Shown: piece by piece, positions 27,424 through 36,600 of the stretch
Layout: each line of letters begins with the position of its first letter
Numbering within the stretch: position 1 is the first letter of the stretch
Assembly: GCA_030765455.1 (NCBI GenBank)
Contig: JAVCCM010000021.1
Coordinates: forward strand, 43,071 to 107,070
From: Candidatus Electryonea clarkiae
Lineage (GTDB): Bacteria > Electryoneota > Electryoneia > Electryoneales > Electryoneaceae
Direction of reading: 5' to 3'
DNA: 64,000 bases
The notes under the pieces: model-generated
Told to the model about the DNA's origin: nothing
The model's database searches: none
Seen by the model: the letters and a program-made list of their open reading frames with translations, nothing else
Made by a program: the position numbers and the translations under genes

Positions 27424-29772
27424 ATGACTATCATAAAATCCTGTCTTTTATCTCTTGTTTTAACTGTTTTTATACCTGCCTTTATGTTTGCGCAAATCGA
27501 GTTCGAGGAACATACCATCGCCGGGAATTTTGACGGCGCTACCGGCGTTTACGCTATTGATCTGGATAGCGATGGAGACCTGGACGTGCTTGGCGCTTCT
27601 GAAATTGGTAATGATATCACATGGTGGGAGAACGACGGGGAACAGGATTTCACAGAGCATGTTATTAATGGCAATTTTATTGACGCGAAAGCTGTGTTCG
27701 CGATTGATGTTGATGGTGATGATGATATAGATATGCTTGGCGGTGGACAAACCGGTAACATTATCTCATGGTTTGAAAATGACGGCGATGAGGATTTTGA
27801 TCAGCATGACCTATCCACAACTTTTACCGGCTGCCGCTATGTACATGCCGCTGATTTGGATAGCGATGATGATATTGATATTCTCGGCGCGGCACGGAGT
27901 CATAACGTCGTTTACTGGTGGGAAAACGATGGAGACGAGGATTTTATACAGCGCACGATTTCGGATTTCTCTCTTGGCGCTTACTGTGTTTATGCAGAAG
28001 ATATTGATGATGATGACGATGTGGATGCGCTGGTGGTTGCATTGAATTCGAGTCGTATATCATGGTTTGAAAATGACGGCGAGGAAGTCTTTACGGAGCG
28101 TATTATCACCAGTTCATTTGACGGCGCGGTTCAAGCTGTTGCTGCCGACCTGGATCTGGACGGAGATATTGATGTACTGGGAGCGGCGTTTGGGGATAGT
28201 ACGATTGCCTGGTGGGAAAACGATGGGAACGAAAACTTCACCATGCATGTGATTATAGGTGATTTCGTCTCGGCACGGTATGCCTATCCTGTTGACTTTG
28301 ACAATGACGGTGATATGGATATACTCGGCTGTGCGCATGACATCGACGCAGTCAGGTGGTTTGAAAATGACGGTGAGATGAATTTCGACGAGCATGTAAT
28401 TTCAGAAGATTTTACCTGGTCGATAACCGTCATCGGCAGGGATGTGGACAGCGACGGAGATGTTGACGTACTGGTTGCTGACCACTGGGCTGACGAAATC
28501 GCCTGGTTTGAAAGCAATCTTGCGCCTGAAACCGAATTGAACGAACCTGATGATGAATCTGTCATTGAAGAGCTGCCACTTACCCTTGCATGGACGACGG
28601 AAAATGTCCCTGAACCGGGAGGTGATCTTTCCTACCAGGTTCAATGGTCAATGGATGAAGATTTTGAAGAATATGAATTTGCAGATACCGGAGACGATAC
28701 CTTCCTTGTTCTTGAAGATCTTGAAAATTACTCGCAATACTGGTGGCGTGTACAGACAAGCGATGCAAATACCGGCATTATTGTTATGTCCCCACAGACG
28801 TGGAGTTTTGAAATTCTTATACCTCAAGCGCCGGATACCTTCACTCTGATCGAACCGGAGGAGGGCGCAGTGTTTGTGCTTCCGGATGTAACCCTGAGCT
28901 GGTCAACAGCCTACGATCCGGACCCCGATGATGAGGTTGTTTATGACGTTTATCTTTCAACTGATCGGGAACATCTGGACGATCCGCTTGAAACAAATAT
29001 TACTGATACAACATTAATCCTTGAACTCTTTGACCAGGAGATTTACTACTGGACGATTCACGCGCGTGATACAAATACAGAGGGAATCTGGGCGGATGAT
29101 ACTTCCAGCTTTACTGTCGAACTTCCCGACCCACCTTCACATTTCTCACTGCTCGAACCGGAAAACGGCGATACCCTGACTGCGGATGAGTCGAACGAAG
29201 TCATGATGACCTGGCAGAATTCCGTTGATCCCGATTCCGGTGATGTGGTGGTTTATGAGCTATATCTAATGGCGATATTAGCTGACGATACGTTAGGACA
29301 AGTCAGTATCACAGATTTGGCAGATACAGTCTATACAGTTGACATTCCGGACGAATTTGGTTTGGAAACCTGGGCTGATTACCTGCTGGTTCATTGGTAT
29401 GTAAAAGCGATATCCGGCAGGTATAACGTGGAGTGTGACGAACGTTTCACAATCAACATCGAGCCGAATGTGGCTGTGGAATCAAATCCTTCAACTACTA
29501 TTCCACTTGAATACTCAATTGAATCTATGTATCCGAATCCGTTCAATTCAACTTTATCGATCACAATTGCATTACCGGCAGAATCGGAGCTGCAGATCAG
29601 CATCTTCAACATTATCGGTCAAAATGTCGCAGTATTTGCGAACGGAACATATCCAGCAGGTTTCCGGAGGTTTACATTCGACGGAATTGATCAACCAAGC
29701 GGTATCTATTTCATCCATGCAGAAGTACCGGGTAAGATCAATGACGTGAGGAAGGTTGTGCTTATCAGGTGA
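27424..29772 (+). CDS. T9SS cargo: FG-GAP/VCBS repeats, three Fn3-like domains, sorting domain
   Basis: The start is set at 27424 because GTGGAGGA lies just upstream and the protein then begins with a signal peptide (1-24, ending FMFAQ); the open frame extends 53 codons further upstream without a signal. The 782-residue product has seven FG-GAP/VCBS repeats (~25-365) and three Fn3-like domains (ETELNEPDDESV, FTLIEPEEGAV, FSLLEPENGDT starts). The sorting domain (YPNPFNSTLSITIALP, PSGIYFIHAEVPGKINDVRKVVLIR) ends it. It has the same architecture as the gene at 6875 and shares phrases such as DPDPDDEVVYDVYLS. It is a probable surface protein of unknown ligand. Confidence 0.88.
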   Translation: MTIIKSCLLSLVLTVFIPAFMFAQIEFEEHTIAGNFDGATGVYAIDLDSDGDLDVLGASEIGNDITWWENDGEQDFTEHVINGNFIDAKAVFAIDVDGDDDIDMLGGGQTGNIISWFENDGDEDFDQHDLSTTFTGCRYVHAADLDSDDDIDILGAARSHNVVYWWENDGDEDFIQRTISDFSLGAYCVYAEDIDDDDDVDALVVALNSSRISWFENDGEEVFTERIITSSFDGAVQAVAADLDLDGDIDVLGAAFGDSTIAWWENDGNENFTMHVIIGDFVSARYAYPVDFDNDGDMDILGCAHDIDAVRWFENDGEMNFDEHVISEDFTWSITVIGRDVDSDGDVDVLVADHWADEIAWFESNLAPETELNEPDDESVIEELPLTLAWTTENVPEPGGDLSYQVQWSMDEDFEEYEFADTGDDTFLVLEDLENYSQYWWRVQTSDANTGIIVMSPQTWSFEILIPQAPDTFTLIEPEEGAVFVLPDVTLSWSTAYDPDPDDEVVYDVYLSTDREHLDDPLETNITDTTLILELFDQEIYYWTIHARDTNTEGIWADDTSSFTVELPDPPSHFSLLEPENGDTLTADESNEVMMTWQNSVDPDSGDVVVYELYLMAILADDTLGQVSITDLADTVYTVDIPDEFGLETWADYLLVHWYVKAISGRYNVECDERFTINIEPNVAVESNPSTTIPLEYSIESMYPNPFNSTLSITIALPAESELQISIFNIIGQNVAVFANGTYPAGFRRFTFDGIDQPSGIYFIHAEVPGKINDVRKVVLIR

Positions 29773-29864
29773 TTGGTATAACTCTTGCATAATATGTAAT
29801 TACATTCAACCTGGGCCCTTTTTCAATAGAAAAGTATGAATTTTGTTTCTCAAGAGGGAATATT

Positions 29865-32405
29865 ATGCGCATTTTTATATTAGTGTTGCTTCTTCTTCCA
29901 GTGATTTCCCCAGCACAGGACAGTCTCTTCACCTATGTCGCTAAAGTGGATACAGGGGCGGATGAGTTCCATGCAATTGAAATACATGACGGAATAGCAT
30001 ATGTGGCAAGTGGGATTACCGGATTAAGAGTGCTCGATTTGACTGATCCGGTTGAACCTGTTGAAATAGGGTGCCTGGAAACCGATGGTCAGGCTATAGA
30101 CCTTGAGATCGTTGGTGATTACGTTTACCTGGCAGATGGTCGGGCAGGATTTAAAATAATTGATATCTCTTCACCGGAAGAACCCCAATTGGAATCCTCA
30201 TTTACAGAGATTGACACCCGTAACAGAAAAGTAATAGAAAATGTTAAAGTCTCGGATAATATTGCTTTCCTAGAATATACTTATGATGATGATGGATGGG
30301 ATACTATGCTGGTTATTGATGTCACAGATCCGGCCGAACCCGAACTAATAAGCTACATAGTGGATTTTCTTCATATTAGATGTTATGAAGCGGTTGATAG
30401 TTTCCTCTATATAATTAGCGGATCTTATCTAAATATTTTAGATGTCTCCGATCCTGAAGATCCTGAAATAGCTATTACGATTGAATTAGAGGGGTCATCT
30501 TACTCCATTCTTGTAGAAGATTCGCTTTTATTTATAAGTATTTACGATTTTACGAATCGTAGTTCTTTCCTTATTATTTACGATGTTACTGATCCCTATA
30601 ACCCTGAATTGCTCAATGAATATGAGACTATATTTACTCCAAGCGTAATGAGAAAAGAGGATAACTACCTCTATGTGATGAGTTATGGGAGTGGCGGGAT
30701 ATTAATTATCGATATCAGCGACCCCTCGGCACCACAAGAAGTGACGATGTGGTTCCATGAGAATATGGATTTTTTTGCTAACAAAGATATGGCTATTAGT
30801 GATGACTACGTTTACATAACGAATGAGAGACGGGCTGGGTTGATGGTGATCGATGTTTCAGATCCCGAAGAACCCTTGTGTGGTGGAATATATAAACAGG
30901 GATTTGTACGTCGCGTCACGCTTAAGGATGATCTCGCATTCATTGCAGCGGGAACACTGGGGATGCTTATCTATGATATCGAAAATCTTGAGGAACCGTC
31001 TTTAATTGGCGTTTATGATTCTCCTGGCGAGGTAAAAGAGGTATTTGTATTGGAAAATTATGCATATATCGCGGATGGTGATAGTGATTTACGGGTGGTT
31101 GATGTGTCTGATCCTGAAGCGCTTTTCGAAGTAGGATTCCTCGATACTCCCGGCTACTCCTGGGATGTTCTCGTTCGAAATGAGGTTGCTTACCTGGCTG
31201 ACTCAGGAGGTGGAGTCAGGTTTATCGATGTGAGTTCTCCTGAAGCCCCTGAAGAAATTGCGGTCTATGAGCCTGCTGATCTCGCGAAAGAACTGATTCT
31301 GGATGGCGATACACTCTATGTTGGCTGCTCATATAATGACAGTCATATACTTGATATTTCTGATGTAGAAAATGTTGAAGAAATTTCTCGGATCGACAGT
31401 TATTCCGCGTTTAGTATAGAAAAATATGGGAATTACTTAACTACAGGAAGTGGTACAAGAACAACGTTTTATGATATCACAGATATCACAAATCCCATTG
31501 AATTCTGTAGTTATATTACAGGAAGCGGGAATGGTTTAGTAGCCACACATGATTACGTTTTTGCTGCTATTATGTGGGAACAAACATGGTATAAAGGCGG
31601 AACTGTTAAAGCGTTTGGATTATGCGATACAGTGGTTGCGGAACCACGTGCAAGAGCTTGGTTCTTTTCCGAAAATGGACTGCCAATCGGAGTCACAAGC
31701 CGTGGGCATTACCTGTTTGTTGCCAATGCATTCAATTTTCTTATCCTCAGGAATCACCTTTGGACTGTCCAGGCTGATTTCGCCTTGGCTGAACCAGAAA
31801 ACAATTCTATAATTCAATATGAAACAGCATCAGATTTAATACTTACATGGAACAGTTCCTTTGACCCGGATTCAACAGATGCCGTTGAGTATAATATTCA
31901 TATCATGTCCAGTGATTCTCTAAGCGAATCTATACTGGTATATAGAGAGATAGAGGACACATCTATCACGTTGGATCTCCTCGATTCCCTGGATTTGTTG
32001 GATATGGAAGACACTCTTGGATTTACATGGTGGGTTGAATCTATCACTGAATTCGATACCATAGAATGCGAAGAACGTTTTTCACTCCTTGTCGAACCTG
32101 AAGACGGCGTGAAGTCGAACGAAGAAATCGAACTTCCCGAAAGGTATGAAATCACCGCTTTATACCCGAATCCATTTAATTCGCAATTGACGATAAAGGT
32201 TTCGTTGCCAATAGCATCCACTCTACAGATCAGGGTATATAATATCTTGGGCGAGGAAGTAGCTATACTATCCAATGGGTCACAGAATGCTGGAATTAAG
32301 AGCTTCGTGCTTGAGGATGGTTCTTTATCGAGTGGAATTTATTTTGTTCAGGCGATTGTACCCGGTGAACTAAACGAGATTCGAAAAGTTGTGTTGATGA
32401 AATAA
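29865..32405 (+). CDS. T9SS cargo: LVIVD-repeat beta-propeller with Fn3-like domain
   Basis: The 846-residue protein has a short signal peptide (1-~19, ending VISPAQ) and an AGAGGG ribosome binding site. LVIVD repeats occupy ~25-620 (LRVLDLTDPVEP, FKIIDISSPEEP, LNILDVSDPEDP, LMVIDVSDPEEP, LRVVDVSDPEAL). An Fn3-like segment (~640-745) precedes the sorting domain (~757-846, YPNPFNSQLTIKVSLP, NILGEEVAILS, SSGIYFVQAIVPGELNEIRKVVLMK). It adds an Fn3-like spacer to the architecture seen at 17192 and 19450. A terminator-like hairpin lies ~150 bp downstream. Confidence 0.88.
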   Translation: MRIFILVLLLLPVISPAQDSLFTYVAKVDTGADEFHAIEIHDGIAYVASGITGLRVLDLTDPVEPVEIGCLETDGQAIDLEIVGDYVYLADGRAGFKIIDISSPEEPQLESSFTEIDTRNRKVIENVKVSDNIAFLEYTYDDDGWDTMLVIDVTDPAEPELISYIVDFLHIRCYEAVDSFLYIISGSYLNILDVSDPEDPEIAITIELEGSSYSILVEDSLLFISIYDFTNRSSFLIIYDVTDPYNPELLNEYETIFTPSVMRKEDNYLYVMSYGSGGILIIDISDPSAPQEVTMWFHENMDFFANKDMAISDDYVYITNERRAGLMVIDVSDPEEPLCGGIYKQGFVRRVTLKDDLAFIAAGTLGMLIYDIENLEEPSLIGVYDSPGEVKEVFVLENYAYIADGDSDLRVVDVSDPEALFEVGFLDTPGYSWDVLVRNEVAYLADSGGGVRFIDVSSPEAPEEIAVYEPADLAKELILDGDTLYVGCSYNDSHILDISDVENVEEISRIDSYSAFSIEKYGNYLTTGSGTRTTFYDITDITNPIEFCSYITGSGNGLVATHDYVFAAIMWEQTWYKGGTVKAFGLCDTVVAEPRARAWFFSENGLPIGVTSRGHYLFVANAFNFLILRNHLWTVQADFALAEPENNSIIQYETASDLILTWNSSFDPDSTDAVEYNIHIMSSDSLSESILVYREIEDTSITLDLLDSLDLLDMEDTLGFTWWVESITEFDTIECEERFSLLVEPEDGVKSNEEIELPERYEITALYPNPFNSQLTIKVSLPIASTLQIRVYNILGEEVAILSNGSQNAGIKSFVLEDGSLSSGIYFVQAIVPGELNEIRKVVLMK

Positions 32406-32558
32406 AGAAAATTTCAATCTCACATGCATATCATTTTCCAGGTATCCAAAAATGTTCTATGAATATTTTGCATGGTGCTAATTCCAGCGATAAGAATCAT
32501 CGCTCGATTAAAAAACATTAAACTGTTATAATATATCAGACAGCAAGTGACTACTTAG

Positions 32559-32610
32559 AAACCCTGTTTATGGCGTCAGATTTGCGCTATAAACAGGGTT
32601 AACAATTTTA
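32559..32610 (+). terminator. Hairpin terminator downstream of the LVIVD gene
   Basis: AACCCTGTTTATGGCG (32560-32575) pairs with CGCTATAAACAGGGTT (32585-32600) over 16 bp with one wobble and a 9-nt loop, followed by the weakly U-rich AACAATTTTA. It separates the LVIVD gene from the promoter of the next protease gene. Confidence 0.65.
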
Positions 32611-32671
32611 CTCTCCTTTGTATTTGACAGGGAGTGATAACGATTCTTTCAAAAAATATTAATATATCAGT

Positions 32672-32699
32672 TTGACATAATGTTGAACCATTATATATT
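32672..32699 (+). promoter_or_regulatory. Sigma70-type promoter for the S8 protease gene
   Basis: TTGACA (32672-32677), a 16-bp spacer and TATATT (32694-32699) lie ~80 bp ahead of the protease start and just after the terminator-like hairpin. The -35 box is perfect and the -10 box matches five of six positions. Confidence 0.65.
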
Positions 32700-32778
32700 G
32701 TTGATTTAAATTACTGATTTATTACATATTGAAATGTATTTTCATCAAGTACTACTTCCGCAAAGATTTGAGGTAATT

Positions 32779-35700
32779 ATGTTTAAAAAAGTAACAGTTT
32801 TCACTATAATCCTGGTTTTATCTATTGCTATAACCATCCCGTCATTTGCAGAACAGAACCGAATATCTTCTCCCCTGCTTGAAAAGATGACCGATATCGA
32901 GAATGGCGAATTGCTTCCTGTGGTCGTTTTGATGAGTGAACGCCCTGATATTAATGTGTTACGCGACCTGGTAAAGAACCTGCCGCGAAAGGAACGTGCA
33001 AAAGTTGTCCTTGATGAAATCGTGAGCCTGGCGGAAGAGACGCAGTACGAGTTATTGGAATACCTGGAATTTGAATCGGATCGTGGTTCCGTGCAGGATA
33101 TTCACTCATTACGCACCATCAACGGAATAGCGATAAAAGCTGCGGCGAATGTTATCCATAATATCTCACGAAGGGACGATATTGACAGGGTCATTTATGA
33201 TCCTCCGAGGAATGTATTTTTTGATGAAATGGGAACGCAAGCCGGGAATGAATTGGATGAACTCACCTGGGGAGTTGAACAGATTAACGCGGAAGCAGTG
33301 TGGGAAGCCGGTTACACGGGTGAGGGAGTTCTGGTAGCTGTTCTCGATACAGGTGTTAACTATAACCATCCTGACCTTGAAGATCATCTTTGGGACGGCG
33401 GCGATGATTATCCGAACCATGGGTACGATTTCGGAACTGACGATAACGATCCCCTGGATACATATGGTCATGGGACACATGTTGCCGGAACGGTATGTGG
33501 AGATGGGGAAAACGGCACAGAAACAGGTGTGGCTCCAGATGCAACACTGATGTGCGTCAAAGTTGGTTATGGAACAGGTCAGGAAGATCAGGCGTCCGTT
33601 TGGGAAGCGCATGAATTTTGCATTGAGCAGGAAGTGGATATCACGACAATGTCGATGGGTTGGATGCCTGCCTGGGATCCGGACAGGACGGCATGGCGTG
33701 AGACCTACGATGTACTTGACGCTGCCGGGATAGTAAACTTTGTCGCTGCAGGAAACGAGAGAGGTATTCTACCTCCCAATTCATGCCGAACACCCGGAAA
33801 CGTTCCTTCTCCCTGGGAACATCCTGATGAAGAAGGCGAAGGCGAAAGAGGTGGTGTAATAAGTGTAGGCGCGACGGATAGCGAGGATAATTTCGCCACT
33901 TTTTCAAGCCGCGGTCCCTGTGAGTGGGAAGATGTGGATGATTATAACGATTGGCCCCTTGGCGATGATGATCCCGGTTTACTTCGCCCCGATATTGCTG
34001 CCCCCGGTGTGGACGTTGTATCAACCAGTATGGCTTTGGGTTACACTTCCATGAGTGGAACGTCAATGGCAACTCCTCATATGGCAGGAGTAGCATGCCT
34101 AATGCTTTCAAAAAATCCTGAATTGTTACCGGAAGAGATAGATGAGCTTTTACAAGAGACTGCTTTGGATCTTGGGGACGATGGTAAGGATAACGATTAC
34201 GGAGCAGGCAGGGTTCGAGCTGACGTCGTAGTCGAGAATGTGGATGAACCCGGAGAACCTGATGCAACTGTCAGTGGTGTTATTACTAATGCATTCACTG
34301 AAGATCCGGTTGAAAACGCTGTGATCCGTATAGGCGGCGCAAGAGATACTACAGATATTGACGGGAATTACGAACTTATTGATGTCCATTCCGGTGAACG
34401 TACAATTCGTATCCAGCGTGAGCACTATTATTCTTATAGGGAAGATGTTGTTATCGAGAGTGGCGATAATGAGTTTGATATTGAGATTACCCCACTGGCG
34501 ATATTAAGTGGGATCATAAATGATTCGGAAACGGAAGTCCCCCTTGAAGGTGCAATTATTAGTTGGGGATCACATATTGATACGACTGATGTAGATGGCA
34601 ATTATTCGTTGATCGATATCCGTGCAGACACAAATACGCTTTTTATTGAGTTGGAAGGTTATTTCGATTACACAGATACGGTTTTTGTGATTGAAGACGG
34701 GGATAGTGAGGCAGATTTTGCTATTGATATTCTTTCAGCTCCACTTACGGGGATTGTTACTGATGAATTTACTGAGGAATTTGTCTCAGGCGCAAATATA
34801 GAATGTTTTGATTCGGAAACAGGCGAATTATATCGTGAAATTCTCACAGATGATCTGGGCTATTATGAAGCTCCTGCTCTCCATGACCTGGTGATTTACC
34901 GGTTAGTTGTCACAAGAGAAGGTTACGCTCCCTCCGACACAGAAAATGTTTTGATTCGATGGAATCGTGAAAACGTACATGATGTTGAAATAACTCCCAT
35001 ATACGAACGATCCATTGAAGCTCTACAGACAACCCAGGCTCTCGGAACATGGATTACTACCACCGGCATAGTTACTCAAGGAACAAATGTTACCGATGTA
35101 GAACACACAAATTTCTATATTCAGGATGGGGAGTTCGGTATACAGGTCTGGGATGAAGATCCCTGGGATATTGAGGACAATATAATCCGTGGAGACGAGG
35201 TAATTATCACCGGATATCTTGTGGAGGAAGAGGAAATTACCCGGATTACCAACTTTGATTATGAGCTGGTCAGTACAAGAAACCCGCTACCTCCGCCCCT
35301 TGAGGGCTCAACTTTTGAGATTTCACGGGATGGTGAAATGGAAGGTAGTTGGGCGCAAATCTGCGGTCAGATTAATCGCACACCTCCAAACCACGGTAGT
35401 TATTCTTTAACAGTTGATGACGGTTCAGGACAATGTTACGTTTCTATCAGGGAACCGGCATCTTTGGATCTTTCTGATTTTGAAATTTATGACTGGGGAG
35501 TTTTCACCGGTATTATCGAAATGACGAGACAGGGTGTTCGAATCATTCCCAATATGCAGCAAGACATTGAACTTGTTGAAATAAACTCGCCAACCGACCT
35601 TACCGCAGAAACTGCTGAGCAAGTTGACCCTGTTGGATTAGAGGTTATCCTGACCTGGAATCATGAAAACAATCTTGATGAATTCCGTAATTATAGTATT

Positions 35701-36168
35701 TTCCGTGACGGAGAATATATCGACCAGAGCCGGGATACAACCTGGTCCGAGGTACTGGAAGAACCCGATGACTGGGGTGAATATAGTTGGACGTATTATG
35801 TAACTGCGGTTTATTATGAGGGTGAATCAGAAATATCAAACGAGGTTGAGGTTAGCTGGGATTACAATTTTGTTTATAAGGATCCATTCGCAGGAATTCC
35901 AACGGAGTGGTCGTTAGCTGCGGTTTACCCAAATCCGTTCAATCCTGTGGTCAGCGTGGTCGTAGGTTTACCCGAGATAGGTAAGTTGGCGGTGCGAGTG
36001 TTTAATATTAATGGACGGGAATACGCTGAAATTGCACATGATAATTTCAGTGCAGGATATCATGAATTCAGTTTCAATGCTGAACAACTATCAAGCGGTA
36101 TTTATTTCATTCATGCCAGTGTGCCCGGAAAATTGGATGAAATTCGCAAAGTTGTACTTCTCAAGTGA
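32779..36168 (+). CDS. Subtilisin-like S8 serine protease with T9SS sorting domain (second copy)
   Basis: The start is set at 32779, with TTTGAGGT upstream and a signal peptide directly after it (MFKKVTVFTIILVLSIAITI..., ending PSFA); an ATG 45 bases earlier would add a non-signal extension. The 1129-residue product has a propeptide region (~25-150, LPVVVLMSERPDINVL) and an S8 domain with Asp190 (LDTGV), His231 (YGHGTHVAGT) and Ser429 (SGTSMATPHMAG). The order and spacing match the protease at 11529. Carboxypeptidase-like repeats, an OB-like pair, an Fn3-like domain and the sorting domain (YPNPFNPV ... EIRKVVLLK) follow. It is probably an extracellular protease with its own promoter. Confidence 0.93.
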   Translation: MFKKVTVFTIILVLSIAITIPSFAEQNRISSPLLEKMTDIENGELLPVVVLMSERPDINVLRDLVKNLPRKERAKVVLDEIVSLAEETQYELLEYLEFESDRGSVQDIHSLRTINGIAIKAAANVIHNISRRDDIDRVIYDPPRNVFFDEMGTQAGNELDELTWGVEQINAEAVWEAGYTGEGVLVAVLDTGVNYNHPDLEDHLWDGGDDYPNHGYDFGTDDNDPLDTYGHGTHVAGTVCGDGENGTETGVAPDATLMCVKVGYGTGQEDQASVWEAHEFCIEQEVDITTMSMGWMPAWDPDRTAWRETYDVLDAAGIVNFVAAGNERGILPPNSCRTPGNVPSPWEHPDEEGEGERGGVISVGATDSEDNFATFSSRGPCEWEDVDDYNDWPLGDDDPGLLRPDIAAPGVDVVSTSMALGYTSMSGTSMATPHMAGVACLMLSKNPELLPEEIDELLQETALDLGDDGKDNDYGAGRVRADVVVENVDEPGEPDATVSGVITNAFTEDPVENAVIRIGGARDTTDIDGNYELIDVHSGERTIRIQREHYYSYREDVVIESGDNEFDIEITPLAILSGIINDSETEVPLEGAIISWGSHIDTTDVDGNYSLIDIRADTNTLFIELEGYFDYTDTVFVIEDGDSEADFAIDILSAPLTGIVTDEFTEEFVSGANIECFDSETGELYREILTDDLGYYEAPALHDLVIYRLVVTREGYAPSDTENVLIRWNRENVHDVEITPIYERSIEALQTTQALGTWITTTGIVTQGTNVTDVEHTNFYIQDGEFGIQVWDEDPWDIEDNIIRGDEVIITGYLVEEEEITRITNFDYELVSTRNPLPPPLEGSTFEISRDGEMEGSWAQICGQINRTPPNHGSYSLTVDDGSGQCYVSIREPASLDLSDFEIYDWGVFTGIIEMTRQGVRIIPNMQQDIELVEINSPTDLTAETAEQVDPVGLEVILTWNHENNLDEFRNYSIFRDGEYIDQSRDTTWSEVLEEPDDWGEYSWTYYVTAVYYEGESEISNEVEVSWDYNFVYKDPFAGIPTEWSLAAVYPNPFNPVVSVVVGLPEIGKLAVRVFNINGREYAEIAHDNFSAGYHEFSFNAEQLSSGIYFIHASVPGKLDEIRKVVLLK

Positions 36169-36600
36169 GAAAAAAGAACCTGATTAACTGCAATCGGTAA
36201 AAATTATTCGTAAATTGTAGGTTTGTGATTTATTTGGAAAAGTAGAAAATACTTTTCGGATGGCTATAAAGTTGTACTCCTGATAATTTGGCTCGAATTT
36301 TGCCAAACTCATAGTGACAATCACAATTGGTCATATTTAATACGTAATCGTGAATCAATTTGTTGATGCATGCATATTTTGCATAATATTAGAAGTGTTG
36401 CTGGTCATGTTTATTCGCGATCAGGTATCATGAGAGCACGAAGAAGCATATTTGAATATTATTTTTGGTCTCTCTGGTAAAAGTATCAATCCAATGTTTT
36501 ACACAAAAATGTTTATTAGTTTGCATGATTTTGTTTCACACAGATAGTTAGTCATTTAATCTATTTTAAGTTTAAAGAGAAAAGCACGGAGGACGTTTCA
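36169..36600. other. 432-bp AT-rich gap without a gene
   Basis: No convincing ORF, RNA gene or strong terminator was seen. TTTGGC-N9-GCCAAA near 36289 could form a small hairpin. A GGAGGA ribosome binding site closes the gap ahead of the C25 protease gene. Confidence 0.5.

Noticed and set aside
36262..36285. AAAGTTGTACTCCTG resembling the coding sequence of a KVVLL tail
   Set aside because: Only about 15 bases match, with no stop codon in the expected place and no other sorting-domain remains upstream.
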